Shown here: one piece after another, positions 23,104-35,769 of the stretch | Layout of the letters: the number at the start of each line of letters is the position of its first letter | Numbering within the stretch: the stretch's first letter is position 1 | From: Balaenoptera acutorostrata | Taxonomy: Eukaryota; Chordata; Mammalia; Artiodactyla; Balaenopteridae | Assembly: GCF_949987535.1 (NCBI RefSeq) | Contig: NC_080073.1 | Location: 22,874,116 to 22,938,115, forward strand | DNA: 64,000 nucleotides | Reading direction: 5' to 3' | The notes under the pieces: generated by a model | The model's database searches: none | What the model was told of the DNA's origin: nothing | The model's input: the letters and a program-made list of their open reading frames with translations, nothing else | Translations under genes and position numbers: made by a program

Positions 23104-23473
23104 TATTTTTATTTTTTAAGGAATATTCTTTTTTTTTTTTTTTTTTAAGGATTTTCTTATTTATTTATTTATTTATTTATTTATTTTTGGCTGTGTTGGG
23201 TCTTCGGTTCGTGCGAGGGCTTTCTCCAGTTGCGGCAAGCGGGGGCCACTCTTCATCGCGGTGCGGGGACCGCTCTTCATCGCGGTGCGCGGGCCTTTCT
23301 CTATCGCGGCCCCTCCCGTCGCGGGGCACAGGCTCCAGACGCGCAGGCTCAGCAATTGTGGCTCACGGGCCCAGCTGCTCCGTGGCATGTGGGATCTTCC
23401 CAGACCAGGGCTCGAACCCGTGTCCCCTGCATTAGCAGGCAGATTCTCAACCACTGCGCCACCAGGGAAGCCC
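23104..23473 (-). mobile_element. CHR-type SINE, young class, with two 24-bp units
   Basis: The head is at the right end and the tail at the left. Target-site duplication AATAAGTTTTATTTTT at 23088-23103 and 23474-23489. Read on the minus strand, the body holds two tandem 24-bp units (23265-23288, 23241-23264) that other copies hold once or three times. The tail is composite: (AAATA)n, a 12-base non-repetitive insert (23147-23158), an A-run (23129-23146), an 11-base insert (23118-23128), then more A-rich DNA. Confidence 0.93.
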
Positions 23474-26400
23474 AATAAGTTTTATTTTTAAAACAGCTTT
23501 AAATTTACAGAAAAATTGAACAGATAGCACAGGGAGCTCCCAATATACTCTGCCCACCCAGCCTCTGCAGACAGTTACCCCTATTATTCATATCTTACAT
23601 TAGAATGGTATGTTTGTCACAATTAATAAACCAATGATAAACTATTATTAGCTAAATCCCATACTTTATTCAGATTTCCTTAATTTTTACCTAATGTCCT
23701 TTTTCTGTTCCAGGATCCCATCTCAGATACATATTACATTTAGTCTTTATGTTTCCTTAAGCTCCTCTAGGCTGGGACAGTTTCTCAGATTTTCTTTGTT
23801 TTGATGACCTTGACAGTCTGAGGAGTACTTGTCAGGTATTTTGCACAATGCCCCCCTATTGGGCCCTTCCTGATACTTTTTTCATAATTATACTTAGGCT
23901 TTAAATTTTGGGGCAGAAGACCATAGTGATAAAGTGCTGTTTTTGTTAAATTATATTGAGTGTATATATTTCCCATGTCATTTATAGCTGTTGACGTTGA
24001 CCTTGATAACCTGGCTGAAGTAATCTTTGTCAGGTTTCTCCACTGTAAAGTTACTTTTCTTCCCCCACCTTTCCATATTGTTTTTTTTTTTTTTTTGGAA
24101 TGAAGTCACTACACACAGCCCACACTTAAGGAATAGGAAGTTAAAGTCCCATTTCTTTAGGGTGTAATACCTACATGATTTATTTGTAATTCTTTTGCAC
24201 AGGAGGTTTATCTATCCTTCCCATTTAATCATCATTTATATTATATATATGTGTACATATATATAATATGTGAATATTTATTTTATATTTTGAGTTATAA
24301 TCCAATGCTATTTTATTTATTTTCTTGCTCAAATTTTTCCAGCTTTGGTCATTGAGAGCTCTTTCAATAAGCTCCTGTGTTCCTTTGACATACTGCCACC
24401 ACTGTGGTATTCCATACTTTACAATACAGTCAGATTGTCTTGTCAAGTCTTCACTGTTCCTGGGATCCCCTAACCTCCTAAATTACTTTTTAAAATTTAC
24501 ATTATGGTCACTCTTTCTGTTGTAAAGTTCTATGGCTTTTGACAAATGCATAATATCCACCATTACAGTGTCTTAGAGAATACTTTCACAGCCCCCAAAA
24601 TCCCCTGTGCTTGACCTATTCTTCTCTTTCCCCATAACCCTAGCAACCACTGAACTTTTTATTGTCTCTATTGTTCTGCTTTATTCTAGTCATATAATTG
24701 GAATCAAACAACATACAGCCTTTTCAGATTGGCTTCTTTCATGTAATAATATGCATTTAAGTTTCCTTCATATCTTTCCTTGGCTTGATAGCTCATTTAG
24801 TTTCATTAATATTCTATTGTATGGATGTACCATGCTTTATTCATTCATCTATTGAAGAACATCTTGGTTGCTTTCAATTTTTGGTTACTATTAATAAATC
24901 TGCTACAAGCATTTGTGGGCAGGTTTTGTGTGAACATGTTTTCAACCTACTTGGGTAAATGCCAAGGAGCAAGACTGCAGATTACATGTAAAAGACTAAC
25001 AAACTCTTTTCCAAAGTGGCTGTACCATTTTAACTTCCCACCAGCAATGAATGAGAATTTCTATCACTCTGCATTCTCTACAGCATTTGGTATTGCCAGG
25101 TTTTTGGAATTAAGCCATTAAAATAGACATATACTGGTATCTCATTGTTGTTTTTATTTACTATTCCCTAATGATATATGACATTGAGCATCTTTTCATA
25201 TGCTATTTTACATTTGCATATCTTATTTGGTGAGTTACCTATTCAGATCTTTTGCTTATTATACAGAGTTATTAGTATATGTTGGATACAACTCCTTTAT
25301 CAGATATATATTTTCCAAATGTTTTCTCCCAGTCTGTAGCTTGTCTTTTCATTAACTCAAAAAAGGTCTTTTACAGATAAGTATTTTTTTAATTTAATAA
25401 AATTCAAGTTAACAATTTTTGAATGGATCATGATTTTGATACTATATCTAAAATCTCATTGCCAAAGCCAAGGTCACCTAGATTTTCTCCTATGCTATCT
25501 TCTAGAAATTTTACACTTTTTGTTTTACATTTAGAGTTATAATCCATTTGAGTTATTTTTTGTGAAAAATGTAAGGTCTGTACCTATGTTCTTATTTATT
25601 TATTTGTTTATTGCATATGGATGTCCTAGTTTTCAAAGACCATTTCTTGGAAAGACTAGTCTTTCTCAATTGAATTGCCTTTGCTCTTTGTCGACAATCA
25701 TGACTATTTGTTTTGGGTCTCTCTTTGGGCTCTCTATTCTGTGCCATTGATGTACTTATGTATTCTTTCATCAACATCACACTGTCTTTATTCGGTACCT
25801 TTATAGTACAACCTAAAGTCAGGTAATGTCAGTTCTCCAATTTTGTCCTTTTTTTGCTTTAGCATTGTGTTATCTATTCTGGGTCTTTCACATTTCCATA
25901 CAAACTTCAGAATCAGTTTGCCAATATCCACAAAATAGCTTGCTGGCATTTGATTGAGATTATACTGAATCTATTGATAAATTTGTGAAGAATTGATTTC
26001 TCAGTAATATTGAATCTCCCTATGCATGAACATGGAATATTTCTTTAATTTCTATCTTCCTTGACTTCTTTCCTCAGAGTTTTAGTTGTCCATATATAGT
26101 ATAGATCCCAAATATATATTATTACATTTCTATTAAGTGTTTTTCTTTTCTTTTTTTGGTACAAATATAAGTTGTATAGTGTTCTGAATTTCAATTGTCA
26201 GTTGTTCATTGCTGGTATATAGAAAGACAATCGACTTCTTTATGTTAACCTTGTACCCTGCTATAATCACTTATTAGTTCCAGGAGTTTTTTGGTTGATT
26301 CTTTGGGATTTTCTAAACAAAGGACGTGTTCACATGTCATCTGCAAACAAAGACAGCATTTTTCTTTTTCCTTCCCAATCTGTGTACCTTTTATTTCCTT

Positions 26401-27429
26401 TTTTGTTCATTTGTTTTTCACTACCTAGGACTTCCAGTAGGGTGTTGAGTAGAATGTCTTTAATTGAGCACAGTTTATATGATTACATTTAGTCTCATCT
26501 CTTATCATATCAATTATATTTCCTTCTTTAATGTGTTAGTGGTTGCCCTATAGTTTGCAATATACCTTTACAACTAACCACATCCAATGAACACTATAAT
26601 GTTTCCTGGGTAGAGCAAGTGCCTTATAATGAGTACTCTCACTTCCTCCCTCCACTCCCTTGTAACACTGCTGTCATTTACTTCACTTATCTATATGCTA
26701 TTATTTTACTTTCATGCATTCTTTCTCCAGTGCTCTTCCTTTCTTTATGTAGATCCAAGTTTCTGACCAATATCATTTTCTTTTTTTCTGAAAACTTCTC
26801 TTAACATTTCTAGCAGGGTATGTGTATCAGCAGCAGTTTCACTCAATGTTTCTTTACCTAAGAAAATCTTTATATATCCTTCACTTTTAAAGAACAATTT
26901 TGATGGATATAGAATACTAGGTTAGTGGGATTTTTTTCTTTCAACAATTTATATATTTTATTCCATTCTCTACTTCCTTGCATGGTTTTGAGGTTTTTGA
27001 CAAGAAGTCTAATGTAATTCTTAGCATTATTCCTCTATAGGTAAGATTTTAAACCCCTTGCAGCTTCTTTCAAGACCATCTCTTTGTCTTGGATTTTTCT
27101 CCAGTTTGAATACAACACGCTTACATTTAGATTTTTGGTATTTATCCTGCTTCTTGTTCTCAGAATTCTGGATCTGTGGTTTGGTATCTGTCATTAATTT
27201 TGGCAATTTCTTGGCCATTATCACTAACAATTTATTCTGCTCCATTTTCTCTTTTTTCTCCATCTTGTATTCCAATTATGCATATGTTATATCTTTTGCA
27301 ATTGCCCTACAACTCTTGGATATTCTGGGGTGGTTTTTTTCTATTCATTGTTTTCAAAGATTTTTTTTGATGTAGACCATTTTTAAAGGCTTTATGGAAT
27401 TTGTTACAATATTGCTTCTGTTTTATGTT

Positions 27430-27542
27430 TTGGTTTTTTGGCCACGAGGCATGTGGGATCTTAGCTCCCCAACTAGGGACTGAACCTGCACCCCCTGCAT
27501 TGGAAGGTGAAGGCTTAACCACTGGACCACCAGGGAAGTCCC
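27430..27542 (-). mobile_element. tRNA-derived SINE, head only
   Basis: 'GGACCACCAGGGAAGTCCC' at the right is the reverse of a cetartiodactyl SINE head, with 'GAACCTGCACCCCCTGCAT' as the degraded B-box side. It ends in a short T-rich tail near 27430, so it is a short or 3'-truncated form unlike the full-length copies. Confidence 0.8.
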
Positions 27543-27555
27543 TCCATTCATTTTT

Positions 27556-27943
27556 TTTTTAAATAAATTTATTTATTTATTTATTTATTTTGGCTAAATT
27601 GGGTCTTCGTTGCTGTGCACGGGCTTTCTCTAGTTGTGGCGAGTGGGGGCTACTCTTTGTTGCGCTGTGTGAGCTTCTCATCGTGCTAGCCTCTCTCACT
27701 GTGGAGCATAGGCACGCGGGCTTCAGTAGTTGTGGCATGCTTCAGTTGTGAAGTTGTGGCACGCTTCAGTTGTTTGCAGGCTTCAGTAGTTGTGGCACAC
27801 GGGCTCTAGAGCACAGGCTCAGTAGCTGTAGCACACAGGCTTAGTTGCTCCACTGCATGTGGGATCTTCCCGGACCAGTGCTCAAATCCGTGTCCCCTGC
27901 ATTGGCAGGTGGATTCTTAACCACTGCACCACCAGGGAAGCCC
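27556..27943 (-). mobile_element. CHR-type SINE, older class, internally expanded
   Basis: Target-site duplication CCTCCATTCATTTTT at 27541-27555 and 27944-27958. The body is longer than other copies because the 'CTTCAGTAGTTGTGGCA' block recurs at about 27721-27800 with partial copies. It keeps the segment missing from young copies. T-rich tail at the left. Confidence 0.93.
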
Positions 27944-29290
27944 CCTCCATTCATTTTTAAGTTTGTATTTAGTTTGTAAAGTTTCTATTGACATAGCTTC
28001 AATTTTACTGATTCTTTTCTTATCTGTGTCCAGGCTACTGATGAGATCATCAAAACTATTCTTCATTTCTGTTACAGTATTTTTTATTTCTATCATTTCC
28101 TTTGATTCTTTCTTACGAGTTTTCATCTCTCTGTTTACATTACTCATATGTTCTTGCATACTGTCTACTTTTTACATTAGAGCTCTTAAAGTAATTAATC
28201 ATAGTTATTTTAAATTCCCTACTGAATTATTTCAAGTTCTGTCATATGTGACTTTAGTTCTGAAGAGAGCTTTGTCTCTTCAGACTGTCTTGCTTCTCAC
28301 CTTTTAACATTCCTTATAAGTTTTTCTTGAAAGTCAATTGTGATATATCAGGCAATGGGAATTGAGACAAAGAGGTCTTTAGTGTGTGGTTTTATGTTAA
28401 CCTGTCTAGAAACTGGGTTATGCTTAGTGTTTTCTATAGCCATGCATACCAGATGCTTCAGTTTCCTCTAGCATTCTTGTTAGCTTCTTCCAATGTTGGA
28501 TTTTCCTAAGAACTCCTTCTTAAATAGAGTCTGTGTCCTGCAGCTTTTTCTGTTGTAATCCACTGTTCTCATTCTGGAGCCCTGTTGATGTGGTGGTAAG
28601 GTGTGTGTGGGTGAGGGGAGGCATTCTACAATCTTATCATTAAATCCCAGTCTTTTAATGGGACTGAGTCCCTGGGTTGTGACCTTCTGAAGTATTTCTT
28701 AGCCTTTTTCTTTCTCCCTTTAGGTGACACAGGAAGACTAGACGGGCCTAGGGTTGGCTAATAGCCCTTTCCCCAAGTCAAATAAAGCTCTGATAAAGAT
28801 GTTTCCCTTGAAGAATAAGCCTTTCTTAGGGAGAATGCCCTGAAAGAATTTCAAAAGGGTAACTTTTCTTCTCCACCTGACCAAAACATGAGGGTTTTCC
28901 TAGAATCATTACCATGGAAATCTGGTGGGCTTCCTGAAGGTCAAACTCATGAGAGTATGAGGGCCCCCTTAAGACTGTGCCCTTGAAAGTTTCTTACTCT
29001 CAAGTTAGTCCACACTCAGTCTTCCTACCAGTTTGTGGCTCTAGTGTCTTCTGCTCCAGGTAAGTTGATCTTGACTGGCATTCTCTGTATTCCTCTGTAT
29101 CTCCAGATTTTCAGATGGTGGTTTGCCCCATGGCCTCAGTTCTCTGATGCAGCTAAGAAAACTCATTGATTTAGTTGGTTTGTTTAGCTTTTTTTGTCAT
29201 TATTGAAAGGATGAGAGTGATTGGTAGTGACCGCCAAGCACTTTACATGTTGGAGCTGAAATTGAAACTCTATGCGCTACATTTTTAGAG

Positions 29291-31544
29291 CACTCATTTT
29301 TTTATTCTTTTTGGAATCTTTTTTGTGTTTTTCTAACTCTAATTCACAAAGCTGTCGGTCTTTTGTAAGACTTAGTGAGGGTGACCCTGGAATTACCCTC
29401 AGGTCCCTTTTAACTCCATTATTCTAATATTAAATCATGCACTATAAATTTACTAAAAATTTATTACAAATGAGAATGCTGAATTTCAAAAAAGTTAACC
29501 CCAGAGAAGAAACCAGAATCTCTAGGATCCTATGGACTCATTGTCCACTGGCCCTGGCTCTGCATACCTCCAAGGTGTAATTTTAGTCTATAATTTTAAA
29601 ACAGTGTAAGATGGTAAGACTGCAAATCTCGTGCACTTTGTATTAATATTTATCTTGTTGAAAAAAAATAAATCTACATGATCCAATATCATACACATTC
29701 ATTTGGTCCCCTTCTTTGAAGACTCTACTAACTTATAATTAAAGAGAAAACCATTTTAAGGTATTAAAAATTACTTTTTGCTACAGTAAAAAGGACTAAG
29801 AATTAAAATATAAAATAAAGTTTGTTTGTTCTTTTTTTCCAGTTGACTATATCTCCACTTTAAATACTCAGGAGTCTGATTTCATTCCACTGGCTTTTAA
29901 ACAATAAGTACTTCTTAAAACCTAAGTGACTATTTATTTAGTCTGTTACTAAGGCAAATTGCTGAAATGATAAGCATTCATGTCGGTAATGTGTACAGTG
30001 TTTAGAGAGAACATCAAAAAACGTATGGAAAAGCATTTGAACTAAGCCAGCAGTATGTCTTTGAAAAGGAGAAATTTGATTTGGGGCCTCTGATCTGTAT
30101 GCTATCCCATTTCTCTACTGACAAGCTGTTCATTTTTAGGCACCTAGAAGTCTGAACTATTAAGAAGCTGTACTCCAGAATCAATGTTGGTTTTGTCTCC
30201 CACCCCTTCACAGACAGACTTTCTTTGAAATCAATTCCTCTTTGGGGCTAATTGTTTAAAAGCCATGACTTCATTTGTAGGTTAAATACACGTCTGTACT
30301 ATTCTCAGAATTAAAAGAAAAAAAGGCAAAGGAGAAAAAAAAGCAGTCTTCAAGTACTATGTTCAATTTACTGAAAAATGTCTAGAATACTAAAGTATCT
30401 TCAAAGGCAAATCTTTGGTGTGACAGATGCATAATAATATCCATAGGCTGAAGGGTCTTAGAAAAGCATCCTGTAGCTACTTTAACAAGAGTACTAAGTA
30501 TCATCTATAATTCATGCAAGTATATTGAAACTTTCTGCTGCCATCCAAGAAAGATGGTTTTCAAAGCTACAGAGTGCAATAATCCAATATTCCTTGTAGA
30601 GAGTTCCATACATCTCATATAGATTTTACACTGGAGATCATTTCCTTGCTGAAATCCTCAGGAACATAATGTGATATGTTCAGAAAACACAGATTTATGC
30701 TATGTGTTATGTCTGGAGGCTTGGAGGGTAGTCATTAGATCATCAAGTTGAGGATGTATTTCTATTTCTAGTTAGCTTTCCTCAACATTGCAGTGGTCAC
30801 TACAAAACGAATGGGTGTCCAAATGCTTCAAGAACTTCATTTTTTGTGTTCAATATATTTTTCAATTAGAAAATAAGTTTGACAATCAGAGTATACTCCT
30901 GGTGAAAGGCCAACATGACCATGAGTATAATTCAATCATTTCTTTTACAGAATGGGACTTAAGAAATGATACCAACTTCTGTTGAATTATGTTGCAGGCC
31001 CAAAGTGGTGAGCTTCATAAAATGGCTTTATTTGCTACTCTCAGAAAACGACAGTGCCACAGTCAAACAGAAACGGGTAGTCATTGTAAGCTCTGAGCAA
31101 CACAACGGTGCATTGGAAGAAAAAGTAATTGGAAAAGCAAAGTAATTTTCATTGGACCAGTGTATGCAATATAATCTATAATCAGACTCCAATTATGGGA
31201 AATTCTCCATCCACAGTAATCTTCGAGTAGCCACCTCCCCTTCCAATACTTCTCTCCTTTCTTTTATGGATATTACCAAATGTCATCAGTGTATTGCACT
31301 GCCCTAGAATTTTGGACTACCCAACATGCTATACAACTTCTTCCCAGGGCTGTGCCAGTCACTAGATGACCCTTGTAGAGCTGAAGAATCATTACAACTC
31401 AGGACTATGCTACCACAAAATAGACACGAAAGAGTATTTGTTGAACAATTAAGGATATCAATGAATAAACAAACAAATGAAAAGATGAACTGATTAGTTG
31501 GTAAATAAATACATTTTCTTCTGACTGGTATGCTTTCCCCACTT
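29291..31544. other. Unassigned single-copy-like sequence
   Basis: About 2.2 kb with no recognised repeat and no supported gene. Frames of 65 codons at 30014-30211 (minus) and 30788-30985 (plus) have no motif and no convincing splice sites at their edges. Confidence 0.5.
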
Positions 31545-32720
31545 TTTATTTCAAGGTTATAGAGGTTTTTTTAAAATAAAATTTTCATTATAGAATAGAT
31601 TTAGATTTATGGAAAAGTTACTAACATAGTACAAAGTTCTTATATATTGCATATCCTTCCTCTATTGTTAATATCTTACATCAGCATGGTGTGTTTGTCA
31701 CAATGAACAGATTGTTGTGTTATAAACATGTGTTATGTTGTGTTATGAACACCACAACTTGATGTGTTATTATTAACTAAATCCCTTACTTTATTCAGAT
31801 TTCCTTAGTTTTCACCTAATATTGTTTTTCTGTGCTAGGATCCCATCTCAGATACCATATTACATGTAGCTGTCATGTCTAAAGATTCTAAAGAGTTAGG
31901 CTTATCTTGGCTGGGACAATTTCTCAGCCGAGTTTTAATGACCTTGGGTGTTTTGAGGAGTATTATTCAAGTATTTTGTAGAATGTTCCTCTATTGGGCT
32001 TTGTCTGGTGAATTTCTCATTATTAGACTGTAGCTACAGGGTTTTTGGAAGAAAGACCACAGAGATAAGGAGTGATTCTCATCACATCATATCAAGGGTA
32101 CATGCCATCAACATGACTTATTACTGATGGTGTTGACCTCTGTCACCTGGCTGAGGTAGTGCTTGTCAGGTTTCTCCACTGTGTTACTCTCCTCCTTTAC
32201 ACTGTCCTCTTTGGAAGCAAGTCACTGTGCACAGCCCACACTTAAAGAGTGGGAAGTTATATTCCACTTCCTTGAGGCAGAGTGTCTACATAAAATATTT
32301 GTAATTTTCTACACAGGAGATTTTTCTATCCTCTCCAATTTATTTATTTGATCCTTTATTTATATTGGTATGGACTCATGGATAATTATTTTATACTTTG
32401 AATTATAATCCAGTATCACTTTATTTTGTTTGCTCAAATTGTTCCAGTTTTGGCCATTGGGAGCTCTTTCATTTCACTTCTGTGTCCCTTTGACACACCC
32501 CCGTCACTGTGGGGTTGTTTGCTTGTTTGTCTGTTTGTTTTTCAGAGCATTTCTTTACTTCCTAACTCATGCTTCAGGCTCATCTTATTTATTTCCTGTC
32601 CCAGCCCTAGAATCAGCCATTCTTCCAAGAAACTCTTGTTCCTGTTTTTTTGGAGAATGGCATTAGAAACCAAGATCTTGGCACTAGGTTCTACAGGGTG
32701 GTGTTGTTAGTTTATGCGTT
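31545..32720 (-). mobile_element. Ancient L1 (L1M) 3'UTR, antisense
   Basis: Same family segment as 23490-24480: 'AGGATCCCATCTCAGATACC', 'TGGCTGGGACAATTTCTCAG', 'CAGCCCACACTTAAAGAGTG' and 'GTTCCAGTTTTGGCCATTGG' occur in the same order in both. The two copies differ at many positions, as independent old insertions would. Confidence 0.8.
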
Positions 32721-32769
32721 TTTTCATAGGATATTGGTAATGTTTTCTCTGATGGTCATCTTACATAAC

Positions 32770-32900
32770 TTTTGACAAATTACCTGGAAAATGGGTATGA
32801 TAATTCCTACATCATAGAGTTGTTATGTATTTCAAATGGAGTAACTAGCAGTGTCTACAGTAAAAGCAAAACAAACAGTAGCTATAAGCGATAATATCAA
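32770..32900 (-). mobile_element. MIR SINE fragment, antisense
   Basis: 'GGAAAATGGGTATGATAATT', 'CCTACATCATAGAGTTGTTA' and 'AAACAGTAGCTATAAGCG' fit the antisense MIR 3' half. Confidence 0.55.
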
Positions 32901-33009
32901 TTTACTAGAAATGAAGCAAATGATAACTTTGTCTCCCAAAGCCAATTTCAATTCTCTAGAGGTTTTGTTTTTGTTTTGAGATGTTTTTATTGCCTATTTA
33001 AACAGATAA

Positions 33010-33150
33010 GAAGTTAGAGATTCCAATTCTAGGCCTAGCTCTGCTGTTAAAAAGAATTTAGTCAAATCATCCAATGTCTCCTTTTCTATAATGGGTATAA
33101 TAGGATTCACTCAATATAACGCCACAGGGTTAGTCTGTATGTAAAACAGA
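33010..33150 (-). mobile_element. MIR SINE fragment, antisense
   Basis: 'CCTAGCTCTGCTGTTAAAAA', 'GTCAAATCATCCAATGTCTC', 'TATAATGGGTATAATAGGAT' and 'CGCCACAGGGTTAGTCTG' match antisense MIR order. Confidence 0.6.
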
Positions 33151-35065
33151 CACAAATCAATGTTTATACAAATATATGCATGGCAGTGTTACTATGATTT
33201 TTGTCAGTGTCATTAACCTCTGACTCTTTTATTGCTGTTTTGCCACTTCACTTTTTTCTCATTTCCCCCCAAAATTATTTACCATACCAGCTTGCATTCT
33301 TCCCTTAATTATAAATTTGAATGATGCTAGGTTTTTAAAAACTGGCATCCAAATTCAGATGATACGACTGCTTTCAAATTCTATTACAACAAATACACAT
33401 CGGGTAACTATATTAGATGCTTAAAATTTAGTTAACATTTTTCCTACTTAGTCCACAGGTAGTATTTTAAGGTAATGAGCCCTCTTGGTTCTTCCTTGAG
33501 AAACTTTACTTAAACGAAGTGTTACTAAGTCCACTGAGTTACCCAGCCATAATGAATGAGGAAAGATAGATGTTTGGCACAGCAAGGGATGTCAGGAAAG
33601 TGTAGCATCTCGAAAATGCCCTCATATCAAATTATTGATGCAAAACAATTGACTACTGTCCTAAGAGGCAGGGCTGTCAACTGTCTAGACATGATCAGAT
33701 ATCAAAGTTGACGGGTTTTGCAGTCTGATCATCTTGTTTTCCTTTTACCAAGGTAAAGGCAAGGCGCTTCAGCACACCTGATAGACGACAGGAAGTATCA
33801 ATATAACCACAGGAGCAACGTTGACCTCCTGAGGCTGTGTCAACTTTAAGAGATTGATGCAATTATTTACCAGTCTGTTTGCTGAGGAGGATGGGTAAGG
33901 CAGAATGAATATTTATCTCTCAATCCTTTGAGCCTCACTTCCTCCAAGATACTAGTCATATCCCATGTGAAAACACTCTAATTGATCTTAAGACCTGATG
34001 GAAACATGTTGAGAAGGAGAACTGAACTAGGTTTCCATGCTTATATGTTAAAAGTCACTGCTTCCTCACTGATTCACTTTCGTGGACAGCAAATTCAAGT
34101 TTAACTATTTTTGGCAGCGACCAATGTTTTTATTATTTATGTAAAATCTATTTGCAAGTCAGCAAAGTGGTTAATAAAATACTTCCTGTGCATATGTGAT
34201 CTCTTGATCCTTCGGTATATCTCATTTCTAGATTCAAGTATATTAAAAATCCTGAGGTAGATGTGGTCTTATTTATTGATGCATGTTTATTTTAGATTTG
34301 TCACTTTAAATGATTTGTCAATTTCTATTTTTTCCTAGTCTCTTAGCTAACTATTTTTTAAATTGCTACTTGACTCCTCTACCAGCATGAACTTCAAGGG
34401 TGAATTAATGTCAAGGCCATACAGGGAGAAAAAGGCTAAAAAATCCACATTTCTATGTTTTACCTGCAGGTGAAGGTAGGTTTCAGAGGAGAATGGAAAA
34501 GACATTTTCTCTCACTGATGATAAGCGTTGCGTTTGATTTATATATTGTTGCTAATGGCATGGAAGAAAGGAAGAATTTGAGAGTTTCTGAGGTTAGGCA
34601 ATTCCCTGAAGATTCTGAAAGCCTAGAAGTCCCACTACCTGCTTTGTCACAATTGGAATCAGTGATGCATTGGTTCCTTTGTCTGGGCTTCTAAAAGATC
34701 ATTAAGAAGCAACCTGAGGGTCATCAGAGAGTCTGGTGCACAGGGGAGCAATGTGTGACAATGCAGTGCATCCTAGTGCAACCTCCTTTGAAAGGCAAAT
34801 AGAGAAAGACAAATTGAGAGGATAGAAAATGCAGGGAATTCACCCATGCAGTCCATTTCGAATTAAACATCCCTTCCTCTCTAACTCGCCTATTTCAGCA
34901 GAGAAGGGGACATGACTTGTCACTCTATGCGCTTGCCAGATGAACTTGTAGTTCATAACAAGGTTCTACATGGGAGAATCAGAGGAATTCTTCGCTGTTC
35001 AACCAAGCCATAACGTCTGGGCCTTCCTCTTATGGAATAGCGAGTGTACTACTGCCCTGGAGTCC
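33151..35065. other. Unassigned single-copy-like sequence
   Basis: No recognised repeat or RNA gene. The 79-codon frame at 34455-34694 has no motif and no clear splice acceptor. Confidence 0.5.
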
Positions 35066-35079
35066 AAACTGAGCCTCTC
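35066..35079 (+). repeat. Target-site duplication (left copy)
   Basis: AAACTGAGCCTCTC, matching AAACTGAGCATCTC at 35671-35684 with one mismatch. The pair brackets the L1 and the SINE together. Confidence 0.8.
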
Positions 35080-35273
35080 CACAGCACAGGGAGATCAGCT
35101 CCGTGCTCTGTGACCACCTAGAGGGGTGGGGTAGGGAGGGTGGGAGGGAGACACAAGAGGGAGGGGATATAGGGATATATGTATACATATAGCTGATTCA
35201 CTTTGTTATACAGCAGAAACTGACACAACATTGTAAAGCAATTATACTCCAATAAAGATATTTTTAAAAATAG
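35080..35273 (+). mobile_element. Young L1 3' end, severely 5'-truncated
   Basis: Only about 194 bp of L1 3'UTR: 'CACAGGGAGATCAGCTCCGT', the G-rich tract, 'GCTGATTCACTTTGTTATAC' and 'TATACTCCAATAAAGATA'. It is directly followed by a SINE. Confidence 0.92.
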
Positions 35274-35670
35274 GGCTTCCCTGGTGGCGCAGTGGTTGAG
35301 AATCTGCCTGCTAATGCAGGGGACACGGGTTCGAGCCCTGGTCTGGGAAGATCCCACATGCCACGGAGCAGCTGGGCCCGTGAGCCACAGCTGCTGAGCC
35401 TGCGCGTCTGGAGCCTGTGCCCCGCAACGGGAGGGGCCGCGATAGTGAAAGGCCCGCGCACCGCGATGAAGAGCGGTCCCCACTTGCCGCAACTAGAGAA
35501 AGCCCTCGCACGAACCGAAGACCCAGCACAGCCAAAAATAAATAAATAAAAAAAATAAAAAAAATAAAAAAATAAAAAAAAATAAAAAATAATAATAAAA
35601 AAAAAGCCTGCACATTCATCTTAAAAAAAAATAAATAAATAAATAAATAAATGAAGGAAAAAAACAAAAC
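35274..35670 (+). mobile_element. CHR-type SINE, young class, one 24-bp unit
   Basis: Same subfamily as the copies at 23.1 and 57.0 kb ('CAACGGGAGGGGCCGCGATA', 'GCACGAACCGAAGACCC') but with a single 24-bp unit (about 35458-35481). Tail: A/T-rich from about 35537, a 17-base non-repetitive insert (35606-35622), then a second A-rich tail reaching the outer duplication. Confidence 0.93.
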
Positions 35671-35769
35671 AAACTGAGCATCTCAGCCAAGCCATGTTCT
35701 TTAAAAAGCCAAAGTTTTAAGTGACAAAATCCCAATTCAAACACACAATTAAAAACTTATTGACATACC

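Larger units (their letters stand above)
23474..29290 (-). mobile_element. Long ancient L1 (L1M/HAL1-like), antisense
   Basis: Reading rightwards on the plus strand one passes the L1 3'UTR (23490-24480; 'TCTCAGATACATATTACATT', 'GGGACAGTTTCTCAGATTTT'), the ORF2 C-terminal region antisense (24480-26470; 'CCAAAGTGGCTGTACCATTT', 'AAATGTTTTCTCCCAGTCTG', 'CTGTGCCATTGATGTACTTA'), then an ORF1/HAL1-like region (26520-28330) and a 5'UTR-like part (28330-29290). Most of the reverse transcriptase and endonuclease region is absent at about 26470-26520. Two SINEs interrupt it at 27430-27943. All frames are broken. Confidence 0.85.
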
